Numbered from the stretch's first letter, positions 1 to 12,116 are shown. The stretch: 64,000 bases of DNA from Scolanthus callimorphus (GCA_033964015.1 CM066912.1:17843073-17907072), one strand, 5' to 3'. Notes: a model not told the origin generated them from the letters alone. Numbers and translations: made by a program.

Positions 1-282
1 TCTGCCCATTCTTGTTCCTCGTCCTTATTTACCTCATCCCAGTATCAAGCTCAGTCCTAATAATGGCAAGTGGTGCCGGTGTTGATGACCTTCGTGCACA
101 TTGTTTTTATTAATAGAAAGGAAAAATAAGTTACGAACAAGGACGAGCGTTCTAGGGGAGGTCATGATGGGGTTTCTGAGTTCTTTCAGAAGAAGATTAT
201 TGGTTGTCGAATGCCCTAATTACTGAAGATCGAGTCGGTAACGCAGGAATTCGTCGATCAACAAAGAAACGTACTTTTCGTA

Positions 283-780
283 CCATATAAATCGTGCCAT
301 ATAAATCGTGCCATATAAATCGCGCCATATAAATCGTGCCATATAAATCGCGCCATATAAATCGTGCCATATAAATCGCGCCATATAAATCGTGCCATAT
401 AAATCGTGCCATATAAATCGTGCCATATAAATCGTGCCATATAAATCGTGCCATATAAATCGCGCCATATAAATCGTGCCATATAAATCGTGCCATATAA
501 ATCGTGCCATATAAATCGTGCCATATAAATCGTGCCATATAAATCGCGCCATATAAATCGTGCCATATAAATCGTGCCATATAAATCGTGCCATATAAAT
601 CGCGCCATATAAATCGCGCCATATAAATCGTGCCATATAAATCGTGCCATATAAATCGTGCCTTATAAATCGCGCCATATAAATCGCGCCATATAAATCG
701 CGCCATATAAATCGCGCCATATAAATCGCGCCATATAAATCGTGCCATATAAATCGTGCCATATAAATCGTGCCATATAA
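283..780. repeat. 14-bp minisatellite, about 35 copies
   Basis: Tandem array of a 14-bp unit (CCATATAAATCGTG, alternating with a CG variant at position 12) without obvious interruption. Because 14 is not a multiple of 3, three units make a 42-bp period that is open in several frames, so long ORFs with a 14-residue repeat appear on the minus strand. These are artefacts of the repeat and not genes. Confidence 0.95.
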
Positions 781-3700
781 AGGCGCCAATAATGCGCGTG
801 CGATGGCACGATTCCTGGGGGGACAATTAGGAAACCAGCCTGCCACTTGAAAACTCAAATTTCGAGCGATAAGCTGCCTCAGTAGATATATAACAGTAAC
901 CATGTATGTCCACTAGATGATGGGAATATATTCTCAGAATAAGCGAGGGGCTCTTTAGCAATCAGAATGCTAATAGTAAGTACAATGCAGAATTAAAGCA
1001 AAACCCCAAGGTAAACACGTTACCAGTTACATGTATCTGTATGTGTACCAAATTTACCAAACAAACCGTACCTCTAAATGAACTTAAAACAAAATCAAAC
1101 AAAGCTCTTCTGATGTATAACTCAGTTTACGGGGCAATACAACCCCTCCCTGTCCGAAAACCTCCACTTTTAGGCACTGCAAAGATAATATGTTGTTGTC
1201 TGCAATGTCGATATTAAGAAAATAAAGATATTTAATTAAGACAGGCGGGAAGTCGGTGCGACTGGCCAGCAAGAGCAAGTTCGCTCACAAACGGCAGGAG
1301 TCAAAATGTTTACGCCGAGATCAATTAAAAAGTTGTAAACTATAACCCTGAGTTTAATATTCAGAGCTTCTATGAACGAAATGCCTCGGTAATAAGTGCA
1401 CAAATGAATGCACTTATCAGATCCTTTTGGAGCTATTAGGGATTAAAGAGGGCCTGCAAGGCCATTGGTTCTATAGGAGCTTTCAGTTCAATCGCAATTG
1501 AATTCTCATTACGTAAGTAACTTACTCCTGAACTATCATTTTTCATTTCTGTTTCTTCTACAAGGAATTAGTACATGACAGCGACACCAGGGAAACTGAA
1601 AATTTGTCATTCAACTTGAGCTAACTTGTTGTTGCAACTTTCAGATGGAAGATACAGAATTCGACATTGACGTATAAACCGTTTTGTAATACCAAGTGAC
1701 AAGACCTTAGTGGTAGGTACTGAACATTTGCTGATTGAATTCCCTCTAGAAGCACTTCATTAACGAAAGCGAAAACTTATATTTATACATCCAAGTCTCT
1801 TGCCTACTCTGAAATAAAGAGTTCCTTGCTAAATGTCTATTAGGCGTTAATTAAGCTATGTATTTCATATGAAAATCGCTAATTCGTGAAACCGAAAACA
1901 TTTCTTTACTTTAGCTGGGATGTAACAAATGAAAGAAATCTCATAAGTGAAATAATCCTGAACAACATCTTTTCAAAACATCATTTCTATCGAAAGATTG
2001 TAGTTTGTCGGCACAGCTCGATTCCTCTTAAAGTCGAGCTGACGATTTGCGGATTATTTTCTTCTTCGTAATCGTTAATTTATGAAAATGTCAGCTTGCT
2101 TTATAGTAAAACTCATTTACAAATAATTTGGTCGGGAGTGATCGTCGGGGGGGGGGGGGCTCCCAAATAAGTCGGGAGTGATCGTCGGGAATTTTGCTTT
2201 TCACCCCTAAAAGATACCAAAAAGGACGTAGCAAAAATAATTTGTTTAGAGTAAAATATTTTTTTACCCTAAAAGATACCCATCACGAAATTTCCGTCTT
2301 TGATTGAGATGCTGCCTTGGATGTTGTCTAATTTATCGTCTTGTCAACAAGTCTCTCTCTCTCTCTCTTCCTTGAAGGTTTGCCGCCGTGTTATAGCCCT
2401 AAACGATACCAATCTCCCTTAAATTTTATTGCAGATCAAGGTTACCCTTCAAAAGCGACCAAAACCTGTGATTTTAAACGATCATCCCCGACCCTCGGGT
2501 CTTCAATAAAACAAAGCCCGGCGAATTCTCCATCAGGATCAGGAATCAGAGAGAATTTTTAAAGCGAGACAGCAAAACTTTTAAAGCAATTCAATGTATC
2601 CTTGGATAAAAACGCTAATAAGAAATGCTGAGACTTTGCTTTATATGTTCTAGGAGATTCTAGGAAACGAGGTGTAAATTTTACGGTAGATTTAGCACTC
2701 TTGGATTTTATACGATTTCGTTCTTACTAAGCTAAGAACAATTAATCTTGAGTTAGATTTCTGCCATCTCCTGGTCGGGATGGAAATTTCACGATCTTCT
2801 ACGATTTTAAAGATAGTTGTTTTTGTGACTGAGTATACTGAGTAAGTAAATTCACACTAGAGACGAGTTTCCCGTCTAATACGAGTTTTTCTTCCTGAAT
2901 GTGGTTCCTGTTCTTTTGTGATCGCGCGAAAAAACTTTTTTTGAAGGAGAAAGTTTGGCGATATAAGCCGACTAGTTTCCGACTTTAATTCACTAAAGAC
3001 AGGAATTCGGCTATTGACTGTGGTTCAGAAAGTTTCACTACAAAATGCGATCTGCCTACGTCCATAGTTAAACTTCAAAGGATCAACACAATAGCATGGG
3101 CTGGATATTGAAAGGGACTATCACGTGATATTGACCCTGCACGATATTTTGTTTCATGCTAATCTGGTTGTACACTGAATGTTACTGGCTTGATTTTGGT
3201 ACTTATGTACCGTGACCCTGCACAAACAAAAGGATTCCTCTGAAAAAGTGAACAAAGACTTAGTACAATAACAGGGTGTCAGGTTTCCTAATCATTCTAC
3301 GACAGAAGTTCAGAAAAATTGCGCGACTTGATAGAAGTACCATCTTTAGAATGTCGGCTCGCGTTAGCAAACACGGCTTTTAAAATTTAATTCGCCCGAC
3401 AGATGAAAAGCGTAGTGAACGGTTGAAGTTAACACATCCAGAACTAAAAACTATTTAACTATGTTTGACGTGACGCGATTGAGTTAAAAAGCTCGACATG
3501 CTATATAGTATACAGTTGTTTTCATATTAAAAGTCTTATTCATTTGTCGCGTTTTTGCTTAGGGAACTGTCATTATTTGCCGGGGAGGGCCATTATTTTT
3601 TTGGGGAGGGCCACGATTTTTGACTGAATTTAGTAAGCCATAAATGACCATCGATATCAGACCAAACTAGCGGCTTGTTTACCGCGGCCCTCTGCCAAAA

Positions 3701-3904
3701 TTTGTAATCACATAGTATATAGCCCAGCAAGCCTGTTCGTCGTAACACAGTCCACTTATGCATTTTATACAATAAAGATGTAGAAACTGAGACGGCTTTT
3801 TTTGATGTAGTTAGTTTTACTACAGTACTGCTGCCATTTGTACAGTTCTATATACAGTATGTCAGGAGGTACTTCTCCCTTGTGTCAGATACCTCTTCGT
3901 TTTT
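781..3904. other. gene-free AT-rich spacer
   Basis: No coding region is supported here; the open frames are short and lack recognisable domains. Visible low-complexity features are a G run at about 2147-2159, an 18-bp direct duplication (GTCGGGAGTGATCGTCGG) at about 2131 and 2172, and a CT-rich stretch near 2350-2370. Confidence 0.6.
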
Positions 3905-4040
3905 ACCACTGTATGCAGCTACGCGACCTTAAAATTCAATGTTGCGATGGGCGATTTTTAGCCGTCAATCTAGCCAAAACGCTGGATTCGGCCATGATTT
4001 CAGTGGGTCGAACCTGATTGCCATATCAACCAGATTTTAA
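3905..4040 (+). repeat. dispersed repeat, copy of 50.93-51.07 kb
   Basis: The segment beginning TACCACTGTATGCAGC matches the reverse complement of about 50927-51067 with scattered substitutions and small indels, including shared blocks AATTCAATGTTGCGATGGGC and GATTTTTAGCCGTCAATC. At the second locus it forms part of an inverted-repeat element, so this copy is probably a fragment of the same non-autonomous transposon. Confidence 0.7.
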
Positions 4041-4094
4041 GCACTCCTTTTTCTTCCTTGTCTCGAATGTTTAAGGTGCGCAAGAGTGTTGTTA

Positions 4095-5077
4095 TAATAT
4101 AATAATAATAATAGTCTTTATTCAATAATATCTCCAGACAGACGTGGAAATTTACAGTATACAATAATTAATTACAAGTAGGAAAAAAGGCAACGATTAA
4201 TGAAAGAGCTCTTAAACCGCTCAGTGCGTACGCGCGGAAGCAAATAAGGATGCCCCCTCCTCCTGAGCGTACGAGCTCTCAGTGGAGGAAGGAGGTCATC
4301 CAGGGCTGTAGGAGTCGGCCCTGTTATTACCTTCCACAACTTCCGGTCCTTTTCTATCAGAAGCTCAGTTATCGTGTATTTGCGTTTGCAATAGCCCCAT
4401 TTACATGCTCTTTTGAAGAGGCTGTCCACCCTACTAAGATATTTATCGTACGCGGCACAGCCCCACACTTCTAAAGCATACATGAAAATGGATACAATCA
4501 GGCTCTGGAATAATAAGTCTAGCTGGTCTATAGGATATTTATAATACTTACACGTTCTAAGAATATAAAGCCTGCTACTAGCTCGTTTGAGTACCTCATC
4601 TAAGTGAGAGTCCCAGTTCGTTGGGTCTGCCTCAAATGTCACACCTAGCAATTTAAGGCTAGACACCTGTTTGATGCCAGGAATAGGCGATGGCGGAGTC
4701 TTTGGAGTTCTTCCCTTAAGCACCAATTCCCATGTTTTCTTTAGGTTAAGGGTCATACTATTTCGTTCCGCCCATGTCTTGATCGAGTCTACTTCAAGTT
4801 CCACGAAGCTATTATCTACACTATCTTTAATAGGGATGCTGAGTGTTAAATCATCCGCATATTTCAAGAGTAGATTACGTGAGGGGTGGACCGCCTTAAT
4901 ATCATTAACCATAAGTGAAAATAGCACCGGACCTAACACGGTGCCTTGAGGAACTCCTCGATTGATGGTCTTGTAGTTGGTGGTGATACCATCAACTTTA
5001 ACCCTCTGCTGCCTGTTGCTAAGGAAACTAATTATCCAGTTTGTTAAATATGGATTGATGTTAAGTGCGCGCAATTG
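4095..5077 (-). mobile_element. 5'-truncated non-LTR retrotransposon (LINE)
   Basis: Minus-strand LINE fragment containing the C-terminal half of a reverse transcriptase and a 3' end that finishes in a short TTA/ATT microsatellite at about 4100-4112. Short 3' microsatellite tails in place of poly(A) are typical of CR1/L2/jockey-type LINEs. The 5' side stops abruptly at about 5077, where a duplicated 24-bp sequence begins, so the endonuclease and the N-terminal RT are missing. No clear target-site duplication was found. Confidence 0.85.
4172..5074 (-). pseudogene. LINE ORF2 fragment, reverse transcriptase C-terminal half
   Basis: Open frame of about 300 codons with no ATG at its 5' end; it is simply truncated. 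Near the N-terminus RGVPQGTVLGPVLF is RT motif B (finger-palm) and YADDLTLS is motif C with the catalytic Asp pair. The remainder is the thumb and the C-terminal extension seen in jockey/CR1-like LINEs (SLFKRACKWGYC region). Motif A and the endonuclease are absent, so it cannot be functional. It is read toward the microsatellite tail at 4100. The family (LINE RT) is certain; the exact clade is not. Confidence 0.85.
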
Positions 5078-7330
5078 TTATGACTAAGTAACTGATTGTT
5101 GTTATGACTAAGTAACTGATTGTACCTTGTGGTCAGCGGTCTCACGACCAAAGACCTGTGTTCACGGTTTGGGCGCCATGGCCGCCATGATTAAAGTGCT
5201 GTGGTGAATGTTAACCGGACTCTTTATCATCCTATCATAATGGCATCCTATCATAATGAACCACTGGCCTTCCAGAGGAGGAGGTTATCTCAGGATTACG
5301 GATTATTACACATGACATTGAGAACGGTTTATTGCCATAGCTGAGCACATTCACGCCCGGTAGACGATCCGGTTGGAGCAGCTTTCTCCACCAGTGGCAG
5401 GGCCATTCACAATCACACAAGACTGCTCCAAAGACCACTACTGACTATCTGTTATTTACTTTGCGATTTACGAGAGCGGGCTCACATGACTGTCTGCTCC
5501 TCAAGATGCGACACGATGTAACGAAGCGACGAAGCCGCATGTCAACGAAGCCGCAATTCATCATTCAGGAACCTCTCCAAGGATTTACCACCCGGAACCG
5601 ACGTACCATCTACTGCTAGATACAGTTATAGTAAAGTCCAACAGCCAGTTCAGTTGTATTCAAGCATCTACCATCACCTCCTAAACACAGTCAAGTCAAC
5701 TATCCAAACCCACGTCCACCTTCCTCAGCCTTGCTAGTCCGCCCAAGATCATAGACACTATGCTAGACCCTATGGTTTTCTCCATGTTTTGACTTTTGTT
5801 TTTCTCTTTATTTACTTATGTAATTATCATAATTTTGTTTGTACTAGATTTGACAAGATATTTCTATGTAACTTAACTTACCATTAGTACATCATAGCCA
5901 CCCTTTTATCTTGTGTACATGTATATGTAAGTTTATCACCAACGACCTGTGTTCACGGTTTGGGCGCCATGGCCGCCCCACTAGTAAAAGTACTGTATGG
6001 TGGTGAATGTAACCCGACTTTTTGTATTAACTAATGGCGTGGTGTCCTACGGTGGGATAATGAACGTATTTAACCACTGGCCTTCATGGATTCATGGATC
6101 TAGAACGGTTTTTGTGCAATCCAATGTGCTCCATTCACGCCCGAAAAGAGATTCGGATGGAAGCAGCTTTTCTCCGATGGCTGGGCAAACAAATGGGCCT
6201 TTATCGTGTTCCACGACTTTTCACAAGAACATATACGACTACTACACTGATTCATGCCGATCATTTTACACTGATATCTATTTTCGAGCGAGAAACATGC
6301 GGAAAATATGTTCTAACATGGCTATCTACCAGATCCCCACGTGCTCTTACAAGATCTGCGAGCCGCACGTCGATGAAGCCACCATGTTAGCATTTTGCAT
6401 CCACATCTAAGGGCCACACATCTTCAGGAAACATTGACTCTTTTATTTTATCACTCTCGAAGCCAGCTATTCATCTACATCAACAGCGGAATTAATATCT
6501 GGATCCATTCTTTATTTATCCACATGGACCTATTTAAAATCATTCACTACAAGTTTTCCTCAAGTCCATGCAAGCAGGCAACTACCATCCAGTTCAAGCC
6601 AGGTTCAACAACAGCGTGCGTTTGTTTTCTATTTATTTACATATGTCAGCAGTGCTATTTTGTTTCTCCTAGATAGGTCAGGATTTACTTATTTACTCAC
6701 CCCCATAGCACATCGCAGCCACTCATTTGTCTTGTGTCCATGTACATTGTATTTTTTTTTGCATCCCCTCCCCTGACCCCACTCTCACAACTCAAGAACT
6801 ATAAGAACATTAAAGGGATGTAAGGAGAGACGAAAAGTGGTCACCCCTCCCCCCACACATGGTACCACTGGTAGCCATGTATGCTGTTATGTTATATGTA
6901 TGTAAGGTTACCCATCCCGTAAATTGTATTCCCGGTGACCTACCAAGAATGTGTGTATGTGTACCCCACAGTAGTATTTTTATGTACCATCGTGCAGTCC
7001 CATCTGGCCAACCTGATATTGTAACCTTTTTATCAGTACATAGCATTGTTTTCTTTCCATGTAATCGCACGCTATTTTCTCACATTTTTAGTCAGTCTCC
7101 ATCCCCTTATCCTGTAACAGCTCTGTCTTCTCCATTTTAGCCATATCTGGTAAGTAAGAAAGAAAAACAGGTTGCGCCAAAGTGTACTTATGACTAAGTA
7201 ACTGATTGTACCTTGTGGTCAGCGGTCTCACGACCAAAGACCTGTGTTCACGGTTTGGGCGCCATGGCCGCCATGATTAAAGTGCTGTGCTGAATGTTAA
7301 CCGGACACTTTATCATCCTATCATAATGGC
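5078..7330. repeat. composite of about 2.2 kb bounded by 143-bp direct repeats
   Basis: Near-identical 143-bp sequences lie at 5102-5244 and 7188-7330 with about two mismatches (TTATGACTAAGTAACTGATT to TCATCCTATCATAATGGC). A third, more diverged copy of part of the unit starts at about 5939 (CCTGTGTTCACGGTTTGGGC), and downstream blocks of the two internal halves also match each other (for example ACCACTGGCCTTC at about 5260 and 6075). A 24-bp tandem duplication of the left end lies at about 5078-5125. This could be a terminal-repeat miniature retroelement or a tandemly duplicated segment. No protein domain was recognised in it. Confidence 0.6.
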
Positions 7331-8514
7331 GGTGATTCATTCGAAATGCACCTAACTGTGTCTAGAGCGCAAAGTTGCGACGGAAAACTCAAGGCCATAA
7401 CTTTTGTGTTTTCTCCTCTATTTTTATCATTCACTTTTTTCAAATCCTACTTTAATGATGTATAAATAAGTTTTTAAGAACGTCACAATCTAACGTGAGG
7501 CCCTAATTTCAAATTCAGGTCGTACTAGAAAAACAATTGCCGGGTTTTTTGGCTCAAATTCCAGGAATCGATTCCAGTTGAAGTAATCTCAAATCAAGCT
7601 AAGTTACAGAACATTCGTCGGAACAGAAACGCGGTAATAATCAAAGGCACGCCGTAGACCAACTCGTGGCTTTTTCCCTTAAAAAACGTACGAAACATCG
7701 GAAAATACCTGCACTTCTAGCTGCGCTTGGTTATTTTGCAGTTTGATTCGACAGGGGGGACATGAGCTTACCTATCAGTTTCTAATTTGTCCGGCTTATT
7801 AATGTTCTACTGTTTTCCTATAGCCAAAGAAAATATGCTAAATTCTGATTAAATTTGGGGGGTATGATCTTATAAAGCTTAGGGAGAGGTGAAACTTTGA
7901 TCAGCGCAAAAAATATGGTTTAGGCTTTAAAAGTAGCCTTTTAAAACACTTCGATTCTTGCGCATGCGCAAAATAACGCACCTCTGATATGCCAAACTTT
8001 TGCGCCCTCTTGCCTCTAGGTGCCTTTGCTTTGAATAATAAAGGTCCTTATACAGTGTAGGTTATCAAACGACTAAAAAAGTAGCGCTCTTTTGGGCTCT
8101 TTTGGACAAAAACACGGCCCTCATTATTTGCCAACCGGCGAATAATGACAGTTCTTGTATAAAGGCACGTAGCTGGGATATATTTTTGGGGGGACACTAA
8201 ACCGTCCAGAGTGGAACACGTTTTTGCGCAGCCTCCAAAAAGTCCGTTACATCTGTGTATACGATCCTAAGTGTTGTTCGTAAGTGTTGCACTATTTTAT
8301 GTGCTTTGTATGAGAAGCGCCTCCAAGGAAAACAAACGGAGAGAAAATGCGTCACGTGTATGGATCAATATTGGCTTCTTGTCCAAAGCCAGGAAAAATG
8401 TTGAAAGGCGCTGTTACACGTCAGCTTGCAACACCGTTTTTTCGTGCAACATGTTACGCCTTGATTTCAAGGTGGCGTGTTACACGGGACCTTTTGTAAC
8501 ATTTTTCTAGTGCC
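7331..8514. other. intergenic, no gene seen
   Basis: No supported coding region. A short imperfect palindrome at about 8120-8157 (CATTATTTGCCAACC followed by GGCGAATAATG) resembles the sequence at about 3561-3583 and may be a fragment of a small inverted-repeat element. Confidence 0.5.
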
Positions 8515-8656
8515 CAGGGGCCGGTTCCTGAAAGGTTGGATAAAGTTATCCATGGATAAAAGTTATCTGTTGTATAGGATTTGTTCAGGATTTATCCATT
8601 GGATAAGCGTTTATCTACAGATAACTCTTAGCTGACCTTCTAGGAACCGGCCCCAG
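8515..8656. mobile_element. MITE family 1, copy 1
   Basis: A 142-bp element with terminal inverted repeats: CAGGGGCCGGTTCCTG on the left and the complement AGGAACCGGCCCCAG on the right. It is internally rich in GATAA/TTATC motifs that can fold back. A near-identical full-length copy lies at 39928-40069 and one end is found alone near 13526. Confidence 0.9.
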
Positions 8657-10064
8657 ACCTTCCACCCACGCTCGTATACACCTACAATTAACGTTAATCC
8701 GTAAAACGTAAAACCATGAACCGTGCATCATAATGAAGACGTTTTTTTCTCGTAGTTTCTTCGAATTTGGCAAACCAAACTAAACCAAAACCACCCAATA
8801 GCACTTTCTTTACTACTTTGAGACAATTTGACATGAACTGCTTCGTTTTAGGCAAGAATTATCATTGCTACTTATGAAGCATGGTTCATGATACATGGTT
8901 TTACGAGCAACGTTAATTGAAACAGGTGTATAATAGCCTTGCTTGCATGCTGAGAACCAACAGGATTCAAAGTTCCGACCTGCCATTCAAAGCTGTAGTC
9001 ACTGTTATTATGTCTTTAAAAAAACTCCAAATGTATTCCCATCCTGCTAAGGTTTATCGGAGCATCTCAGTTTACTCAGTTTACATAAAAGGCAAAAAAG
9101 TGCTGCAAATCGGCCTGATTTCGGAAGTCATGACATAGAGTTTGTGGAACACGATCAGTCCCCGTGGGATAAACTCTCTAGCTATTCGGTACCTCCAGAT
9201 AGCGTGAAATGGCCTCATTGTTTGATTGGATCTATGAATTGTGAGAAGTGTTGAGTGAAAAACGAGTGATGCGAGAATTTGAATCCAATTAAAAAACCTG
9301 CAACATGTTTCCGAGTTCGGGATCATGCAAAAATATTGACCAAGAGACAAACAGATTGTCTCCTGTAGCACAGTAGTAGTTGTACAACTTCGTACGACAC
9401 GCCATGAATGCCAAGACAGGTCCATAGTTCAATACACGCCCCTGGACGGGCACACATGAGATCCCCTCAACAAAACGCATTGAAATAGCGTATTTGGTCA
9501 TTTCTAAAACAATTCGTAAACTTGAACAACCTGTTGCTGCCTGCAAAAGCCTTGGCACTAAGAAGTATTCACATTTGAAAAATATCACGTAAATAAGCAA
9601 CACAACACAACAACGAGAAATTCCAACAATGGAATATATTTGTTAGCATACTGAATATTTTGCCAGGAAGTGGTTTTCCTGCCATTCGCTAGCAACAGCA
9701 AAGGGTGTCAAGAACAGCTTTCCTGAGGAATAGATCTGTTGTGTGCTCGTAACACACTTCAATCAAATGCAAAACGGGCTGCGCACTTGCCTCCCTTTCC
9801 CTCCGAACTACTTTTGTATTTGGCTTTGGTCATAATGACCCTTGCGTGTATTAAAAAGTCTCTGGTGTACCTGTGCTGTATACTTCCACAAAAAAGGTTT
9901 CAGATTGCCGTGTCATCATGGTCGTAGCTAGCGGGTGTGGGGACGGATGGGCAGAGGGGGTTGCCCCCAGCAAAGTTAAAATGTTAGTGTCTACTACATA
10001 TCACCATGAAAAAAAAACAGGCAGAGACAAAAAAAAAACTTATTATAATTCTTGCTTGTTATAA
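8657..10064. other. upstream region of the GPCR, no coding region seen
   Basis: About 1.4 kb without a supported gene. The short open frames show no recognisable domain. The stretch near the GPCR may contain an upstream non-coding exon and an intron, given the acceptor-like site at 10077. Confidence 0.5.
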
Positions 10065-10077
10065 TTATTCTTTTCAG
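10065..10077 (+). promoter_or_regulatory. probable 3' splice site upstream of the GPCR
   Basis: The pyrimidine-rich TTATTCTTTTCAG ends at 10077, 53 bp before the receptor ATG, and the preceding T/A-rich DNA could hold a branch point. This fits a 5'UTR intron ahead of a single coding exon, an arrangement common in class A GPCR genes. It is inferred from sequence only. Confidence 0.5.
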
Positions 10078-10130
10078 GTTGAAGTGACGCCTCAGTTATA
10101 TACCGATCCAAATTCTACGAAGTCGTCAAA

Positions 10131-11261
10131 ATGATTCAATTGTCCAACCTGACTAACGGCACCGCACTGGAGTCTCGATGCCCCACGCCAACTCGCACTT
10201 CTGGTATTCAAGCGGCCGAGACTCTCGGATACACTCTTATTCTTGTGTTTGGCGTATTAGGCAATGCTGTGGTGCTAGTCATTGTCTACAAGAACCGATC
10301 TATGCGCACCCCTGCTAACTTCTTCATTGCTAATATGGCGTTCGCTGATCTCTGCGTGCCCATTTTCTTAGTGCCTAGTGCCTTGGTGCAAGTTTTCAAA
10401 GGTAGGGCGGTGTGGTTACTTGGAGGGGCGTTTGGATCGTTCATGTGCAAGCTGACGCCATTTGTGTGCGATGTTTGCTTGATGGTATCCATACACAGCC
10501 TTGTATTGGTGGCAACTGAGAGATTCTATGCTGTAATACGCCCCATGAAGGCCGCAATTCGCAACTTCAAACGTTGTATCGTGATTATTGCTGCAACTTG
10601 GATCTTAGCCATGCTTTTCCATGCAAGTTACTTCTACTGTTTGAAAGTTATTCACCACAACGACCAAATGTACTGCATCTATACTTGGAGTCCCAGTTTC
10701 GACACTAAGGACGTCACCAAGAAGACCTTTATCCCGATTTTTTTCATCTTCTATGTGTTCCCGCTTGTCTCTATAACGATTTTGTACTGTTTGATCATCC
10801 TCAGACTCAAGCAGCAGAAGATCCCGGGAACTAGGTACGGGAATATGATCATCAATCGGCAGAAGAGGATTGTGAATACATTCCGTATGGTGATGACGGT
10901 TGTGTTAGCATTCTTCCTGTGCTGGACACCCTCTAAGATTTACACCTTACTCGTCATTTACCACTGGAACTCCAATGTACCTTGCTACGTCACGGTCGAT
11001 ATTGAAATCGCTGTCTTTATTCTGGCCTCCTCCAATAACGCTATAACACCTTACATATATTTCATCTTCAATGAGAACTATAGAAATGGCCTCAAAGGGT
11101 TGCTGCCGTGGTACGAACGGCCTTTAACGGTGTATACACTACCTCTGGGTCATGGTCAGAGCCGGAGCTCAAGCTTGAGGTCTGGGTTCAATGGCAGAGC
11201 AAGCTATAAGAACCCGAGCAGTGAGGATTCAGGTTCTGCCGTCAAACCCTCAAGGGTGTGA
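10131..11261 (+). CDS. class A (rhodopsin-family) G-protein-coupled receptor, neuropeptide-receptor-like
   Basis: Single uninterrupted 376-residue seven-helix receptor, expected at the plasma membrane and coupled to heterotrimeric G proteins. The short N-terminus carries two N-glycosylation sequons (N6, N9). Landmarks: N45 in GVLGN (TM1), D73 in MAFAD (TM2), C106 at the start of TM3 pairing with C182 in loop 2, E130-R131-F132 in place of DRY, W157 (TM4), P211 (TM5), C264-W265-T-P267 (TM6), and T306-P307-Y-I-Y310 in place of NPxxY (TM7). The third inner loop is short and basic, and the tail is Ser-rich (345-375), a likely kinase/arrestin target. Length and motifs fit peptide receptors (galanin, allatostatin, NPFF or QRFP-like), but the ligand cannot be told. 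The ATG at 10131 is the first in frame before TM1 and leaves a normal N-terminus. Confidence 0.93.
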   Translation: MIQLSNLTNGTALESRCPTPTRTSGIQAAETLGYTLILVFGVLGNAVVLVIVYKNRSMRTPANFFIANMAFADLCVPIFLVPSALVQVFKGRAVWLLGGAFGSFMCKLTPFVCDVCLMVSIHSLVLVATERFYAVIRPMKAAIRNFKRCIVIIAATWILAMLFHASYFYCLKVIHHNDQMYCIYTWSPSFDTKDVTKKTFIPIFFIFYVFPLVSITILYCLIILRLKQQKIPGTRYGNMIINRQKRIVNTFRMVMTVVLAFFLCWTPSKIYTLLVIYHWNSNVPCYVTVDIEIAVFILASSNNAITPYIYFIFNENYRNGLKGLLPWYERPLTVYTLPLGHGQSRSSSLRSGFNGRASYKNPSSEDSGSAVKPSRV

Positions 11262-11536
11262 CGAACCGTAGACAAAAAACACGCTGTTTAACAGGGGTAA
11301 CTTAGTCCATGCAAACTATTTTAATCCGACGGCAGCTCCAGCGAAAGGTTGCCAAGCCAATGATATAAACTATGCTGAACTGAAGGTTTTGTACCTTGGC
11401 AGGGGCAGTCTATGCCGAAATGGTGCGTTTTAGCCTACCTATTTTAGCCTACGTAACAATAAATACACGACCACGCGTTTCAGTATGGCAGCATGAGCCA
11501 GTCGATAATGAAGCACGAACAATATATACATATATA
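11262..11536. other. GPCR 3' flank
   Basis: Likely contains the 3'UTR. An AATAAA occurs at about 11458-11463 (ACAATAAATACACG) and is a plausible poly(A) signal about 200 bp after the stop codon. Confidence 0.4.
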
Positions 11537-11703
11537 TGTTCAGGCAAGCCTGTGGCCGCGTAGCACTAAGTCGACAGAGTGGAGATAAGGAATTAACCTT
11601 GTGTGTAACCTGAAGTGCTAATGGAATATCACATGTGTGCTTCTGAGCGTTAAGGCCTAGTAAGCGGAGAGAGAGAAAAAATCTCTGACCCCGAGAGAGA
11701 TTC
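11537..11703 (+). mobile_element. SINE-like element, copy 1
   Basis: About 167 bp starting TGTTCAGGCAAGCCTGTGGC and ending near CTCTGACCCCGAGAG. Two further copies are at 24286-24478 (minus) and 41155-41315 (plus). Flanks carry similar AATATATAC-type sequences (about 11520 and 11705) that could be a degraded target duplication. No protein is encoded. The clean 13-bp and 10-bp duplications at the other two copies support retroposition rather than a cut-and-paste MITE. Confidence 0.75.
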
Positions 11704-11779
11704 GAATATATACACTATATATTTATCTAACAAAGCACAGGGACGAACCACGGTAGGGAGAGTTCAGTAAAGCTACGCC

Positions 11780-12028
11780 TAAACTAGGACACATGTAGCG
11801 CGCAACCATTTGTGTCCTTCATGTTTCCCCGAGTGGCTTAACTAGGACACATCGCACGCGAGTGTCTCGGACACATCAAATTTTTCTTGTCTGGCGAAGA
11901 AACATTTCTTTGTGTCCCGGCTACAAAATTTGTTGCGCGCAACAATGTTTCTCGCGTGGCTAAACTGGGAAACATAGAGGAAACATGTGTCCGGCTACAA
12001 TGTTGCGCGCTACATGTGTCCTAGTTTA
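11780..12028. mobile_element. MITE with perfect 27-bp terminal inverted repeats
   Basis: Left arm 11780-11806 and right arm 12002-12028 are exact reverse complements (left arm starts TAAACTAGGACACATGTAGC). The interior repeats the same words (GGACACAT, GTTTCTCGCGTGGCTAAACT), so it looks like a partly self-repeating foldback. Non-coding. A distant relative with GCTAAACGTG ends lies at 51376-51504. Confidence 0.88.
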
Positions 12029-12116
12029 GCCAGGGCTTAAATGTATTCCCTTTTGGGAAATCTTAATGCCAACACGCAACGCAGACTGACCAAACACAGG
12101 GGACCAAATTAGCTCA

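Noticed and set aside
197..903. Three overlapping minus-strand ORFs of 130-227 codons
   Set aside because: They are translations of the 14-bp minisatellite; all repeat the same 14-residue motif and have no flanking coding signal.
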